DNA from: Zygnema cylindricum
Taxonomy: Eukaryota; Streptophyta; Zygnematophyceae; Zygnematales; Zygnemataceae
Assembly (NCBI GenBank): GCA_037447655.1
Contig: JBBHKE010001172.1
Coordinates: 124,001-188,000, forward strand
Length of the DNA: 64,000 nt
Reading direction: 5' to 3'
This document shows, piece after piece, positions 9,690-22,779 of the stretch (position 1 is the first letter of the stretch; every line of letters starts with the position of its first letter). Position numbers and translations under genes: made by a program. The notes beneath the pieces are model-generated. The model worked only from the letters and a program-made list of their open reading frames with translations, was not told where the DNA came from and did no database searches.

Positions 9690-10241
9690 CTACCTTGACC
9701 CTACACCCAAAGTCGTAGGAATCGAAGCTATCCTAATCGACGACCCAATAATTCACGCGATTGTACGATCATTAAGTTAGGCCCTCTCCTTATAAAATAG
9801 AAAGGGGATTCGATTTCGAAATGTTGTGGGTTGCCAGCGGCTACAGGCCAAATAGAACCATTGTGCGACTTTTCCATAAAGCCATCGTCAATAGGGTTAA
9901 GTACATGAAAATATTGGCGTCTCGTGTACGGTGTGGGGAAATGACGACTCGGTGCTCTCGCGGGTTGTGAGACTCTCGCCAACCGCAACTGTTGCCGCGA
10001 GGGCCTTTGCCTTAGCGTCACGGAGTGTCTTGGGACATGCAAGATAAATCCTATTCGTACAACCCCACCTCAAAGCACCGTTCGTGCATGCGGGCATGAC
10101 ATGTCTCATGCCTTTTCAAAACCTTTTGGGTTCCCTTGATGAATTGTATCCAAGACCTTGTTTAGACTTGACCTCCATACCTCTCCATCTGGTCCATAGT
10201 GTCGTAGTGCACACAATCGAGCACAACAAAAAAATAATGAA
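9690..10241. other. Intergenic, nothing recognised
   Basis: Overlapping short frames occur on both strands between 9728 and 10266, but none shows a motif or credible splice sites. I see no supported gene. Confidence 0.4.
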
Positions 10242-10537
10242 TTCAACTGACAACTTTCTCCTATGATTGTATCCCTCTTACTCTCTTCTACCCACTCTCA
10301 ATACTTCACAACTCGAAAGAATGAAGCTTTTCTACAATTCTTTAAAGAGCTATGCTTCTACCAAACTCTAACACCCTCACACGAGATAGTACAACCAGAA
10401 AATAGGGTATTCAACTATCAACTATCTCCCACAATTTTATCTCTCTCACTCTCTTCTACTCACACTCAATATTTTACAACTCGAAAGAATAATGCTATTG
10501 TACACTTTTTTAAATATCTACGCTTCTACCAAACTCT
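10242..10537 (+). repeat. Direct repeat, two diverged units of about 130 bp
   Basis: The segment at about 10242-10371 recurs at about 10409-10537. Both contain the blocks ACTCTCTTCTAC, CAACTCGAAAGAAT and CTTCTACCAAACTCT in the same order. Pyrimidine-rich; no coding function seen. Confidence 0.6.
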
Positions 10538-11002
10538 CGTCGTCTAGGTAACTTAGAAGACGACAACCACCAACACTCTTTGACCACGGTTGGAAATGAA
10601 ATGACATTGGAAGAAGAAGAGAGGCGGAAAACACGCAAAAAACGTCGTCACACTTTCCTTCTCAAACAAAACAATAGAAGGAGAAGAATAACATGTGAGG
10701 TACATGTATGAAATGCCTCTTTACAACATATGATTTAGATGCAAACCGAGCTGAACTTTTTTGACGCGATATAAATTCTTGCAACGCCCATCTCTTCATC
10801 ACCTCGGTCTTGCTAAAATGTCTTCTATTTTTGGCAAGGAACTAAATACCTCAGCCTCACTTTCACCTCCACTCGCTCCACTGACCTTGACTTTTTGATT
10901 TTGATTGGGCCCAAGATGCGCTTTGAGGGTGGTCTACAATTAGCTCTTGTAATTTTTGTGGCAGTCTTCTAAACAAATTTCCAAAGATCATTTTTCTAGG
11001 AA

Positions 11003-11202
11003 GTGTGCAAAGACGTCACAATTTGTTTTCTATATGTGAAGTGTACTAAAGAAGTGGCCGACTCTCCAACCAAGGGTTTCGAGCGACCCCATTTTGAACA
11101 ACATCAATTTTCTCTTGGTCTCGGTTTTCATCTCCTCTTAGAAGCTAAATTCTCCTCCCATGTTTATCTAAATCTACTTTTTAGTGTTGGCTTGAAAGGG
11201 GG
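11003..11202 (+). pseudogene. Relic of Copia polyprotein C-terminus with polypurine tract
   Basis: The plus strand encodes a short frame containing EVADSPTKGFERPHFEQHQ, which resembles the end of Copia RNase H (the ADxxTK...F...LG tail). It is followed by the purine tract GAAAGGGGG at about 11194-11202 and then TGTTTAGGG, a typical junction of a Copia internal region with its 3' LTR. The preceding 400 bases show no recognisable RT, so only the tail survives. It is in the opposite orientation to the three larger Copia elements here. Confidence 0.5.
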
Positions 11203-11730
11203 TGTTTAGGGTCTTTTAGTGTTATAATTTACCTTTTGATGGTGTAATTTGGATGTATATAGTCGTTTCTACGTCTATCACTTAAATTTCTAGGTCCATC
11301 ACTTCACTCCAATTTCCATTTGATACATTTGTATGTATGTTATTGAGCTCAAGTTGGTTGAAATGTCTTTGTGCTTATGTATTCATTTTTTTACGCTCTA
11401 GAGTGCCTTTTCATAATTTTAACACTTGTACAATACCTATATTTGTCCAACAGTACACATTAGGTGAGTTATGTCTTTTTGGTCTCAATCATTTTTGTAG
11501 TTCGCCGTGTAATGATAGCCAATTACATTAAATTTACGTTATTTCAAGGCCAACACATTTGAAGGGCACGTCCCAATCCACAGTAATAAACATTGCGAGA
11601 CTTTGTATAAAGGAGCTCTTCGCAAGAAGAGCATCCTGGTTCCCATTTTGAATTACCAAATGCATCGAGAAGAATCAAGTTCTTGTCTCTGTTTTTCTTT
11701 ATAGCTTGAAGCCCTCCTACAATAGCATTT
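11203..11730 (+). repeat. Probable LTR of the relic Copia element
   Basis: It starts TGTTTAGGG after a polypurine tract. A TATA-like GTATAAAGG lies near 11606, as in an LTR promoter. The right boundary is approximate, since no second LTR or target duplication was found. Confidence 0.4.
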
Positions 11731-12426
11731 CATCCCATCTACCCCCCTCCCTCAAAATCAAAAACAATTAATAATAATCCGGTGTAGCATCAAAAGAGAT
11801 GATATACCAGTTTCGTGTTGTTTCTCTTTGCGTTGATGAAATGTTATCGCACAATCCGGTGAAGTTATAAAACTGAAATTTGTAATCAAATCGACAAGAA
11901 AAATTCCTTGTCATGTCAAGTTTATGGCAATATGATACAATATGCATCCTTTGATAAAAACAATCAAAGTATTTCATTCTCATGTCGGGTTTCTGCTAAT
12001 AGAATGCGATATTCATCCTTTTAGATGTTCACTTACATGCAATACGTATAATTTTATGATGTTCACTTAAAAATATGGCTATTTTACATTTAGTTATACA
12101 AAAAATGCATTTTGATGTTTCTCTTATCTATGTCAAGAACTATTATGCAGTGTCAACTAATGAAGTTAGTTTTGTTGAAATGATCAGTTTATTCATTGCC
12201 GGCTTTGATGGGTAGTTTTATGCACTATTCTTTAAGTGGGTCTTAGAATGTTGGTTGTGAATGGAATTTAAACTTAACTTTTAAATCATACAATGTAGGA
12301 TCCACTTTTCAAATCTTCATATTCTATTCTTGTGCCTCGCTAGAGAATTTTGTCCCCAAAACTTCAACAAATGTCGTTCGCAATCGCAAATTGTCAACCT
12401 TCATCAAAATTCGATTGTGGGAAAAA
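11731..12426. other. Intergenic, nothing recognised
   Basis: AT-rich sequence with no frame, splice structure or repeat that I can support. Confidence 0.4.
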
Positions 12427-13160
12427 ATAGTGAGAGGGAGAGAGAGGGAGGGGAAGGGGAGGAAAGGGGGAAGAAAGATGGAGGGGAGGGGGGGGAGGGA
12501 GGGAGCGGGGGAGGGGGAGAGGGGGAAAGGGGGGAATAGGGAAGGGGGGAGAGGGGGAGAGAGGCGGAAAGGAGGGGAGAGAGGGGGAGTGGGAGAGTGG
12601 GGGAGAGAGAGGGAGAGAGAGGAGTAGAGATGAATAGAGAGGGAGAGAAAGGGAGGGGAGGGGAAGGGGGAGGGGAGGTGGAGGAAAGCGGGAAGAGAGG
12701 GGGGGAGGGGGGGAGGGGCCGAGGCAGGGAAAGAGGGGGAGAGAGAGAGTGGGAGGGATAGAGAGAGGGAGAGGAGAAGAGGGATAGAGGGAGAGAGAGA
12801 GGAAGAGAGGAAGGGACAGAGGGAGGGAGAGAGAGAGGGAGAAAGAGAGGGAGAGGGATAAGGAAAGAGGAAGAGAGGGAGAGAGAGAGGAAGAGAGGAA
12901 GGGAAAGAGGGAGGGAGAAAGAGAGAGAGGGAGAAAGAGAGGGAGAGGGAGGAGAGAGGGAGAAAGGGAGAGAGAGAGAGGAAAAGAGGAAGAAACAAAA
13001 GGATGGAGAGAGAGAGGGAGAAAGAGAGGGAGAGGGAGGAGAGAGGAAGAGAGGGAGGGAAAGAGAGGGAGAGAGAGAGGGAGAGAGGGAGAGAGAGAGG
13101 GAGAGGGTGAAGGGAGGGCGAGAGAGAGGGAAGGAGATAGGGAGAGAGGGGGAGATGTGA
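12427..13160 (+). repeat. Long purine tract, GA/GGGA microsatellite
   Basis: About 730 bases almost entirely of A and G on the plus strand, built from GAGAGG, GGGAGA and GGAAGA words without a fixed period. The long Ser/Leu/Pro frames on the minus strand (and Glu/Gly/Arg frames on plus) are an artefact of this composition. Confidence 0.9.
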
Positions 13161-13330
13161 ACGAACCATAGTGTTTGTTGTTTTAACCCTAAAACCTTTT
13201 CTTTTATCAATGTCTCCCATTTGTTGTTGCTTCCCCTGACGCCCTTTCTTTCACCCTTTCTTTCACCCCTTTTTCCTATCTGTGGCAGCTCGAAGTATTC
13301 CCTCTCGGTGGGTGTTTCCACTATCCTCAC

Positions 13331-13887
13331 TGAAAACTGGAGTCTGCCATTTTGGGTAGCCAAGGAGAAACTTGGGACCACGATGTTACAATCCAGCAGA
13401 GGAAACTTCAGTCCAGACTCAGATTTGTTACGAAGTGCAGGGAATTAGACCAGGAAGGAGAGAGAGAGAGAGTAATAATCATTCACATGTAAAACAAGAT
13501 AGGAAAGGCTTTTAGGAATCCATTATAGAATAGGAGTAAAACAAAATATGTAACTTTGGAAAATTTGTCCTTTCAATAAAGCCTTGTCGCTTTCCTTGCC
13601 TCTGTGAATGATAACTCTAAGTTTGCAAAAACGAACTACTTAAGCCCAAGAGTAAGCAAAGAATCTAAGAGGCAGTTTAATGAATGAATGCCACGTGTCT
13701 AACCTGACAGCCTACAATAATACGCCTACAATAATGCACCTGTAGAGGCGCTGACACACAAACCCACCCAAAATAGTGTTCCCTAAAATATCGCGGATCA
13801 AAGTAGGTACGATTTGATTTCGCGTGAAGCCGAAATCCGTATAGTACTGAATCGGAATTATTGCCCAGAGTCGCACGAAAAACAACA
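13331..13887 (-). repeat. Copia-2 3' LTR
   Basis: 557 bp partner of 18668-19226. Inside it is followed by the purine tract and about 500 bases of non-coding 3' region before the broken RNase H frame. Confidence 0.85.
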
Positions 13888-14409
13888 CTCCCACTCGATT
13901 CTGTGGCATTTCCGTAGCTTTGACCAAGACCGTAGTTGACCGCGACGCTTCCTCGAAATGCTGCGAAGCGAACAGAAAACAGATTCCCAACGGCGCGTGA
14001 TAGATTCGTCGTCGTACTTGTCCTAAAATTTTGAACTTCGACGTCACTTCTATAAATGTGAGTTTCGTCGTCATCCCGCAAATTCGGTCTGTACAGGACC
14101 ATTTGAAAAACAGACGTGGCGATCAGTAAATGCCACGATAGCTTGCAGGACCAGAATAAAAATAAAAAAGTACACCTGCACAAAATTGATTCGTCAAAAA
14201 AATCGAATCACATTGAGTGTACCGTCGCCGACGTACCCCGTGGACGACACGCGCATGATTACGTCCGAAAATAATAATCTAATTAGTAAGCTGTCGAAAT
14301 CCGGACATCCAATTATTAAGGTTCAGAGACTACGCTCCAATATCGTCGCGAGAATATTTCGGTGGTCCTCTCGAACGTCCAGGTTCGGAAATGAAGTGCT
14401 CAAAACTAT

Positions 14410-17400
14410 TTAGGCGCTCTCATTTTCGTTCATTTCCATCTTTCGCTTTTTGTTCTCCTTAGTCATCAGATTTTCCTCCTCCTTCTCTTTAGACTTAGAA
14501 AATTTATTCCCCTCGGGAAACTTTCCTTCTTTTAGACCTGTTTTTCCTGCACATAGGAGCAACTTGTTAGTGACGACTGCTTTAGTAAGCATGTCCGCGG
14601 CGTTCTCCTTGTCCGGCATGTTGTATTAGGCCACCGCTTCTGTTGTAGTGTTATCCCTGATAAAGTGGTATCTCATGGAGATGTGTTTCGTCTTAGGGTG
14701 ATTGATAGGGTTTTTGATCAGAGCTAGGCTGCTCTGATTGTCTGTATAAATTAGAGTCTTCCTTGATTGCGTAAATCCAAGCTCGTTAAGGAATCCCCTT
14801 AACCATAGAACCTCCTTTACTGTAAAGGCTGCCGCTATGTATTCCACCTCCATCGTGGAGAGGGCGACTGTCTTTTGGAGCTTTGAACTCCAGCTCACGC
14901 TTCCATCGCCTATATTGCAAAGGTATCCGGTGGTTGATTTCCTGTTGCTTAAGTCCCCTCCCCAGTCAGCTTCAGTAAATGCGTGAATTTCAATGTTGTC
15001 GTGCTTTCCGCCGAGTGTGAGAGTGTAATTTATTGTTCCTTTTAAGTATTTGAGGACTCTCTAATGTTGTGTCCCTGGTTGGTGCAGGAACCAGCTTAGA
15101 ATCCCAACTGCGGTGGCGATATCGGGACGGGTGCAATTCATGGCGTACATGAGTGCTCCCACTGCCTCTCGATATGGTGCCTGTATAGAATCATCTTGAT
15201 ACTCTGAGAGCTCTTCGATGAATTTCTCCCCTAACTCAAGTGGAGTTGAGACTGCATTTGCATTTGCGTCTTGGAGTCGAAACCTAGTGAGTAACTCTCC
15301 AATATATTTCCTTTGTGATAATTGAATGGTTTTTTCCTCTTTGTTCCTGATGACTTCTATCCCAAGAACATACTTTATCTCGCCTAGATCTTTCATTTCG
15401 AATTGATCTAGATAGCATCCATTTGATCTTTGATATATCATCTTTTGTTTCTCCCACTATCATGAGGTCGTCTACGTAAATTGCTATGATGATGTTCAAT
15501 CCATCATGATAATAAACTGAGTGGTCTGATTTAATTTAAGTAAAACCCTCACTTTGAAGTAGTTCATCTATTTTTTAGTTCCATTATCTAGGGGATTGTT
15601 TCAGTCCATAGAGGGCTTTTGACAATTTGCAAACCTTGTTTGGGTCCACTTGATCTTCATAACCTTCTAGTTGGAGCATGTATAACCCTTCTTCGATTTC
15701 ACCATGTAGGAAGGCGGTTTTAACGTCAACCTGCTCAACCTCCATCCCGAGGGTGGCTGCAAGTGCAAGGAGAGTTCGAACGGATGTAAACTTGACGACT
15801 GGAGCAAAATTCTCTTGGTAATCAATTCGCTCTTTTGCGTATATCCCTTTGCAACAGTCGCTTTGAGGAAGCGTGCCATCTGATTTCTCTTGATCTTAAA
15901 TGTCCACTTACTACCCATTGCTTTTCTCCTTGGGCGATCCTCGAGAGTCCATGTGTTGTTTTTCATGATGGAAGCCATCTCTTCGTTCGTGGCCGCTTTC
16001 TATTTGTCGTTGTCTTCTCGAGAAAGGGCTTCCTTGAGGCTTGTGGGTTCCTCGGCATAGGCCATCCCTGCAAACTTCCTCCTTGGGGCATTTGACGTGT
16101 CAAGCCATTCACCAAGTCTTTGAGGAGGACGTCTAGACTTGCTACTTCGATTGTTGGCAATAGGTGAGGGGTTAGTCTCCTTTCCTTTCTTTCTCTGCTT
16201 AGCACGCTCAAATTTCTCTACAGCTGTCTCTGTCTTGGTTTCAGATCCTTGAGTCAAAGTGGTGTCTTCTTCTTGTTCCGCAACGGTATCTTTACCTGCA
16301 GGTTGTTCAACAATTGCAGGCAGTTCAGGGGGCTTCATTTGGGAGGGTGTCTCTTCTCCCTCGGTTTCTGATTCGGCATCCTCTGATGACTTGTTATCAT
16401 GCTCAAATTCTTCGTCACTTAGGGACCACATTGAGGGTGAGTTGTCAATTCCTTTCTTGTCGCTCCCACTGTCTTTAGTCTGCGGCAGTTCTCCTAATTT
16501 AACGTTTCTAGTAATTGTGACTGTTCTTTTCTTCTTGTTTGCAATGCGATACGCTTTGTATTGTTCGTCATATCCGACAAAAATCGCCTCGATTTTTTTA
16601 GGTGCTAGCTTCCCTCCTTGATTGTTGTGGTTGAAGGCGTAGGCTCTGCTTCCAAAGACTTTAAGGTGTGATAGATTGGGACGATTACCGTGCCACTTTT
16701 CGAACGGGGTTGAATTGTCTAACGCCCTCGTTGGGCATCAATTTCTGAGGTATGTTGCTGTGCAGACTGCTTCTCCCCAAAAGTCGGAGCTGACTGTGTG
16801 CGTTGTCATCATGCTTCGTTACATTTCAAACATCGTTCGGTTCATTCGCTCCGCTACACCATTCTGTTGTGGAGTTTCCGGTGCTGTCAATTGGTGTTCG
16901 ATCCCTTCTAAGGTGAGGTATTTCTTGAACTCGGCAGACAAATATTCTCCTTCGTTATCGCTTCTTAAGCACTTGATTTTTGTGTCATGCTTTTTCTCAA
17001 CCATTGCTTTGAAAACTTTGAACTTCTGAAATTCCTCGATTTTCTGTCGAAGCAGGTACGTGTGAGTCATCCAAGAGAAGTCATCAATGAAGGTGACCAG
17101 TATCTTCTCCCACTGCATGAGGGCACCCTTTTTGGGCCCCATACGTCGGAATGAATTAGCTCGAGCGGGCGAGTAGCCCTCGTTCCTCCGGATTTGGGAA
17201 ATGGAAGACGATGGTATTTCCCCATCTCGCAACCGTGGCAACGTTCTTTGGAATATGTGACGAAAGAAAGACTTATTCCGTTTGCCATGTTGCTCGTGAT
17301 TAGTTTTTTCATTCCGTCTGTGTGGAGATGGCCAAGTCGCCTGTGCTAGAGGAGTTGGTTGTATGTTGGTTATGTAGGCTTGTCAGTCTTCTCTTTGTTG

Positions 17401-18680
17401 ATTGTAGTTTCTTTTCTAACATCATCTTCCTTGATCTCCTCATTCTCTTTAATGTTCCCTCTCTGTGATGGAAAAACAGCTCGGGCTGCAAGGGCTAGGG
17501 ATCGAGGCTTCGGGCTGCACTTCAGCTGATATGTACGATCCGCCATTCTCTCCCCTTCTGCGATGGTAAGTCCATTCCTAACCAGCTTTATCTTTCCTTC
17601 TTTCTGCCAGATCGGGATTATTTGGTTGTCTTCAGCTTCGGGAATAGGGTAGAGATTGCGTTTGAAGCTGGGAACATAGAGCACATTTTTGATTGTGCGG
17701 GAAACCAATCTGCCATCTACTAACGCCTCAATATTGATGTCTCCCTTTACTAACGCCTCAATATTGATGTCTCCCTTTCTTGTGCACAGTGACGTGTGAT
17801 TGTCCCCCATGTATATGCGGGAGTGACGGTTAAAGTTGGAGAACCACTCTCGGCGGTAGTAGCACATGTGTTCGGAAGCCCGTGTGTCCACCATTCGTTG
17901 TTGACCAAGTATTTTCGGCAAACAGAGATGACGTGTCCAGGCTTGTCGCAGTAGAAGCACTTCTTGTCTTTCTTGTCTCGATTTTGACTCTCTATTTCTC
18001 CTTGTGGGGAAATCTCCCCTTTCCAGATGCGAACACGGAGCTCTCGCCATTGAGCTCACGATTGGACATGATCTGAGTGTTGAACTCGTATTTCAGGAGA
18101 GCTTTCACTACCTCATTCCATTTCCAAGTCGCGGGGTCCGATCGATCAAGCCACGTGAGTATGGGTTTGTACTCAACAAGCAAGGATAGTATGAGGAGTG
18201 TGATCTTAGTGTCCATGGGAAGAACGAAACCAACAACGTCGGCCTCGGCCAAGAGGTTAGCGTAGTGTGAGGTGTAAGCCGCCATTCATATGCCGTCGTG
18301 GTAGATAGTGGTCATGAGTGATTTCCCCAGCTTGATTCGTGCAGTCATTCCTGAAAGTTTGTGAGTCGTCGCGAGTGACTACCAAATTTCCGCATAAAGT
18401 TTGCACCGAGTGACGTTCCGAAGCTGGCTATCGGCTAGACCTATGATCAAAGTGTTCTTTGCTTTGATCTCTTTCATATCCCATTCTGCCATTGATTTCT
18501 TCTCATCAGCTTTGATGTCGTTTGCGTCTGCAGGAACAGGACGCAGCTCTGTTCGGGTAACGATACCCAAACAGCCTCTCTCCTCAAGGGTTGCTTCAGC
18601 TCGGTATCTCCAGAGTTGGTAATTCGTGCCTTCGAACTTGTCGAGATTGGAATGGGGGGCCGTAACCTGAAAACCGGAGT
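14410..18680 (-). pseudogene. Broken Copia-2 gag-pol
   Basis: Pieces of one polyprotein lie in order on the minus strand but in different frames. Gag (about 18680-17990) begins MADSGFQVTAPHSNLDKFEG. The protease region near 17880 reads DTRAS where DSGAS is expected. The integrase (about 17312-16819) has CHGCEMGK, HSDVWGP and QQNGVAER. RT (about 15978-15061) has YVDD near 15470. RNase H (about 14898-14410) ends with the ADMLTKA tail. Frames break near 17310, 16800, 15280 and 15060 among others, and a 30-base direct duplication occurs at about 17723-17781. It cannot make a full polyprotein. Confidence 0.85.
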
Positions 18681-19226
18681 CTGCCATTTCGGGTAACCAA
18701 GGAGAAACTTGGGACCACGGTGGTACAATCCAGCAGAGGAAACTCAAGTCCAGACTCAGATTCGTTACGAAGTGCAGGGAATTAGACCAGGTAGGAGAGA
18801 GAGAGAGAGTAATAGGCATTCACATGTAAAACAAGATAGGAAAGGCTTTTAGGAATCCATTATAAGATAGGAGTAAAAACAAAAGATGTAACTCTGGACA
18901 ATTTGTCCCTTTCAATAAAGCCTTGTCTCTTTCCTCGCCTTAGTGAATGATAATTCTAAGTTTGCAAAAACGAACTACTTAAGCCTAAGAGCAAGCAAAA
19001 AATCTAAGTGACAGTCTAATGAATGAATGCCACGTGTCTAACTTGACAGCCTACAATAACACGCCTACAATAATGCACCTCTAGAGGCCCTGACACACAA
19101 ACCCACCCAAAATAGTGTTGCCTAAAATATCGAGGATCAAGGTAAGTACGATTTGATTTCGCGTGAAACCGAAATCCGTATAGTACTGAATCGGAATTAT
19201 TGCCCAGAGTCGCACGAAAAACAACA
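18668..19226 (-). repeat. Copia-2 5' LTR
   Basis: 559 bp, starting TGTTGTTTTTCG and ending GGTTTTCA in element orientation. It is similar to 13331-13887 with scattered substitutions. Confidence 0.85.
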
Positions 19227-19227
19227 G

Positions 19228-19316
19228 AACGGGAGCAGGGGCGGGGAGAGGGAGAGGCAGAGGCAAGGGAGGGGGAAAGGGAGAGGGAGGGGGAGAGGGA
19301 GAGGGAGAGGGAGGAA
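19228..19316 (+). repeat. GGGAGA-type purine repeat
   Basis: A short GGGAGA microsatellite directly abutting the right edge of Copia-2. Confidence 0.7.
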
Positions 19317-20340
19317 TGAAATCCAGGTTAGACCATCCAGGTTAGGTTATATTTTCTTTGCAATACATTATGGAATATGGATAGAACCTTTAATTCGAAC
19401 GAGTCACAATAAAGTAAGTTCATCACTAAAGTTAAAGGGAAAGGATAACAAGATAACAGATAACGGAAAACGGAAAACTGAACTTTTTTTTTTGAATAGT
19501 ATGTGGTCCTTTTTGCGGATTCATCTTTAAGAAATTGCAATTAAAATTCAAGGTATTTTTAAGATACTATTGAAACAATATCTTTTATTTTCAATAATCG
19601 ATTCATTCACATATAAAAAAAAAGTGGTTTTATTTTAGACATGATTATTTTTATTGATCGAGAAAACTGGCAGCGGACATTTTTACTTATACTTGGCGAA
19701 TATTTTCTGTTTAAATATGACAATTTTCTGCAAAAATAATGACAGGGTTCTGCAAAAAAAATGACAATTTGTCAGATAAATCTGGTCTTACAAAGTTGAA
19801 ACCCTTAAATTTTACAAAATTATCTTCTTAACATCAAATATTTTGTTGCAAAATATTTTATTCGATTCTACAATCTTACTGAACCCGAAAAAAGAAAATG
19901 GGGTCCATTTGGTTCCCTAATCAGCTATAATTAAAAAATGCCAATTAGGATAAAAAAATAAATTATAAATAATTGTGACAAACAATCGATTGATTATGCC
20001 ACGTCAGCAAATATAAAAAGGAATAAAAAAGTAGCACTGAATGTTTTCTCAGAGGGTGAAACATAAACTTTAGATCATTCCATTTTTCAAAAATTTAATC
20101 CAAACAAAAAAAAAAAATAATAATAATCATTTGATCGAAAAAAATATGTATACATTGATATAAAAAATATGTAAAAATTGGAAATTGGGTCGTCGGAAAC
20201 TTAGCAGTTTGTCATTTCTCTCTCCAAAATTATTAATATTTTTTTTTCCCAAAATCTCCGAAAATAAATAAGGTGTTACTCGAAAAAGGAAGAAAAAACT
20301 CGAAAAATATTAATTATATCAAAATATAACTCGAAGGCAA
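19317..20340. other. AT-rich intergenic, nothing recognised
   Basis: Very AT-rich with poly-A runs. No gene, and no repeat beyond simple runs. Confidence 0.5.
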
Positions 20341-20343
20341 ATC

Positions 20344-20781
20344 TCACATCATATACCGGAATCCACACCGCGGATACTCTTTTCTCCCTTGTCTCTCTGT
20401 TTCCCTGCTTTTTTCTGCTCCTTTCGGCGATATTTTTCCTTTTTCTTTTCCTCCTGGTGTTCTTCCTTTTTTCTTTCTTCCTTTCGGCGATCCCACCAAT
20501 TTTCTTTCCGACCGTTTCGTGCGTACTTTTTCCGTACGGTTTCCAAAAGATCCTCCGTTTTTCCCACGCCCGTGAAACTCAATCCGTCGACTTTCTGTTG
20601 CAACAAAATTCGTATCGGCGGGATTTGCCGATTCACCTGACTGAGATAGCCTGCCAGCTGTCATCTCCTCATTTGTTTGAGATCTGGGAATTCCGAGGGC
20701 CGAATGAGACAGAAGAAGAAGAATAAAGTGCGAAATGAAAAAAAGAAGGTGAACCGAAGGTCTGCAAATTATAAAAGACAT
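20344..20781 (-). CDS. Uncharacterised lysine-rich frame(s)
   Basis: Two overlapping minus-strand frames exist. One of 145 codons has a hydrophobic start (about residues 8-30) that could be a signal peptide, and then becomes basic. The other, open from about 20670 down to 20349, encodes QVNRQIPPIRILLQQKVDG, then VGKTEDLLETVRKKY, then a charged Lys/Glu-rich tail, and looks more like a real exon. I recognise neither family. The overlap and lack of splice evidence keep confidence low. Confidence 0.25.
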   Translation of the reverse strand: MSFIICRPSVHLLFFISHFILLLLSHSALGIPRSQTNEEMTAGRLSQSGESANPADTNFVATESRRIEFHGRGKNGGSFGNRTEKVRTKRSERKLVGSPKGRKKKGRTPGGKEKGKISPKGAEKSRETERQGRKEYPRCGFRYMM

Positions 20782-20869
20782 GGATAAGTTTTAGAAAGGA
20801 AAGGAAGGGAGAAAGAGGAGAAGAGGCACGGGAGAAGTACGAGAAGTGGACAAATATTCATGATCATCC

Positions 20870-22450
20870 TCTATTCGTACGGAAACGAGTCGTACGGAAA
20901 CGTTTACGTGGCAGCAATGTTTTGTTCCCTTTATTTATGATTCGTACAAAACCGCAAAAGTCAATCGTCGGAGAGACTTTCGACAGCGTAAAGGTGGAGT
21001 TCTCTATTAAGGAAAAACGAGGTTGACTACAGAATTTCGTACTGTTTCTTACACTTGTACGATTGAGGTACACATTGGTACAAGTACACCGCGAATCGCT
21101 ATTAGCGTGTTGAACGCTAATTGAGGTACCTGTTTTTCTGGGCAAATTCTCAAATAGAATTAAACATTCTAAATGTTTCTACACGTTATTTGAGGCAGCC
21201 CATTAAATAGGATTCATGACTCTAACATAGTGCCGCTATAAATAGTGTGGTGAACGGACTGTCAGAGACGTACTATTATGTACTTTTTCAAGTAGAAAAG
21301 TACAGAAAAAACATTCACGCTGTCCCGTAGTCGCGCTAACATGTAATTGCGTAAAATTTTTCCGGCATACGCGGATGTAAAAAAAACGCGACGGCGTACG
21401 ATTTGAACAATTTTGTACATGAACATATTTTAGTGTGGAGATATTATGCCGCAAATATTTTTTCAAAGCAGTGTACAAATTAGAGTATACGAAAAATTAG
21501 AATAAAAATTATTTCCACAAAAAATGACATTCTCAAATAGCGTAAATGTTGCTAATTGTTTTATTACGCTATTTATTTCATTACGCTTATAGCGATTCAC
21601 GGTGTAGAGTACCGTTAAATTTGAATCGGTTGAACAGTTTTGACTTTCAAAATATTGTTTCAACCGCTTAAACTTTTGCCGCGATTGCGAAACGTCGACC
21701 GTCATAATCAAATTAGCAATTCACACGGCAGGCAAACTTTTAATGTAACAAAACTGTGGCAACCAAATAAAAGTGTTGCAGACAGTCACTTTTTGTCGCT
21801 AAGTGAGCTCCACGATGAGAGCCCGTTGGATATTAAATTAGCCTCAAAATTGAAATTTAGTAGTATAAGCGTTACATTGAATTTAGACTTAAATTAGCCT
21901 CAAAATTGAAATTTAGTAGTATAAGCGTTACATTGAATTTAGACTTAAATTATCCTCAAAATTGAAATTTAGTAGTATAAGCGTTACATTGAATTTAGAC
22001 TTAAATTAGCCTCAAAATTGAAATTTAGTAGTATAAGCGTTACATTGAATTTAGACTCAAATTGAAACGAAACCTCTTTAAACTGAAGTACAGGACACCT
22101 TGAATCGTTGTTGGCGTAATGGAAGCTATTTAAGGTACCTTTTTTTTCCAAATTCTTAAATAACATAAATTATTATGTTTTTTCTTTTACGCCATTTAGG
22201 GTTCATTTCCAATGACCATACAAAACGAAAGTACATTGTTATTTAAATAGTGTGGTGTGTAGTTAGTGTCAGACTGTACACAGCTGTACCCTTTTAATTT
22301 ACAAAGTACAATTTACGATGTTTAGTGAACGTTGACGCATGCGAATGTGCGGTCTAAAAATGTGATCATTCCGGGTCAAAAAATATCACGTTCGCACATA
22401 GTCGTCCAACAACCGCGTGGTCGAACGTGTGAACGTCATCTTATTCGCAT
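20870..22450. mobile_element. Degraded relative of the 1-8031 TIR element
   Basis: Bases at about 21660-21790 are a diverged copy of the inner part of the left TIR (shared blocks include ACGTCGACCGTCATAA and ATTCACACGG). The surrounding sequence has the same GTACGG-rich character and holds a 56 bp tandem repeat. Ends cannot be defined. Confidence 0.4.
21835..22058 (+). repeat. 56 bp tandem repeat, 4 copies
   Basis: Four head-to-tail units of 56 bp containing GCCTCAAAATTG and AAGCGTTACATTG. The copies differ by only a few bases, so the array is recent. Confidence 0.9.
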
Positions 22451-22779
22451 GTGGAAGATCATTTTAGCAGTAGATGAACTTAACTGAATCAAATGTCGCC
22501 CTGGCGTATAGCAGTAAAATCTGATGTATAATGTTTTAACTTCAACTAAGTTCTTTGAAAACAATTATGGTGAACATTAATGCTAATTTGTGGTTTATGT
22601 TCAATTAGCGTGTATGTTTATGCTATTTCGGTGCTAAAGGTTAAAAGTTCATTGTAATATGGTGCCGATAATTATGATAATCATCTTCTCCCCTATCTGT
22701 GGAGTCCATCTCTAGACGCTCATCGTCCATTCCCTGTCTTTCCTCGTTTTCTTCCTCAATTTGAATCGGAAGTTGTGAC

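Larger units (their letters stand above)
13331..19226 (-). mobile_element. Copia-2: decayed Copia element with both LTRs
   Basis: About 5.9 kb on the minus strand. LTRs are at 13331-13887 (557 bp) and 18668-19226 (559 bp), with TG/CA ends. A purine tract (GAGTGGGAG, minus) adjoins the 3' LTR. The primer site GGTTACGGCCCCCC directly follows the 5' LTR and is of the same half-tRNA type as Copia-1. The internal region is broken by many frameshifts and stops. No matching target duplication is seen (left flank CTCAC, right flank GAACG), so an edge may have been rearranged. The LTR pair is clearly older than Copia-1's. Confidence 0.85.

Noticed and set aside
12324-13381. Open frames of about 300 codons rich in Leu, Ser and Pro on the minus strand, and Glu/Gly/Arg on plus
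   Set aside because: They are the translation of a purine-only microsatellite; several frames are open at once and none has a domain.
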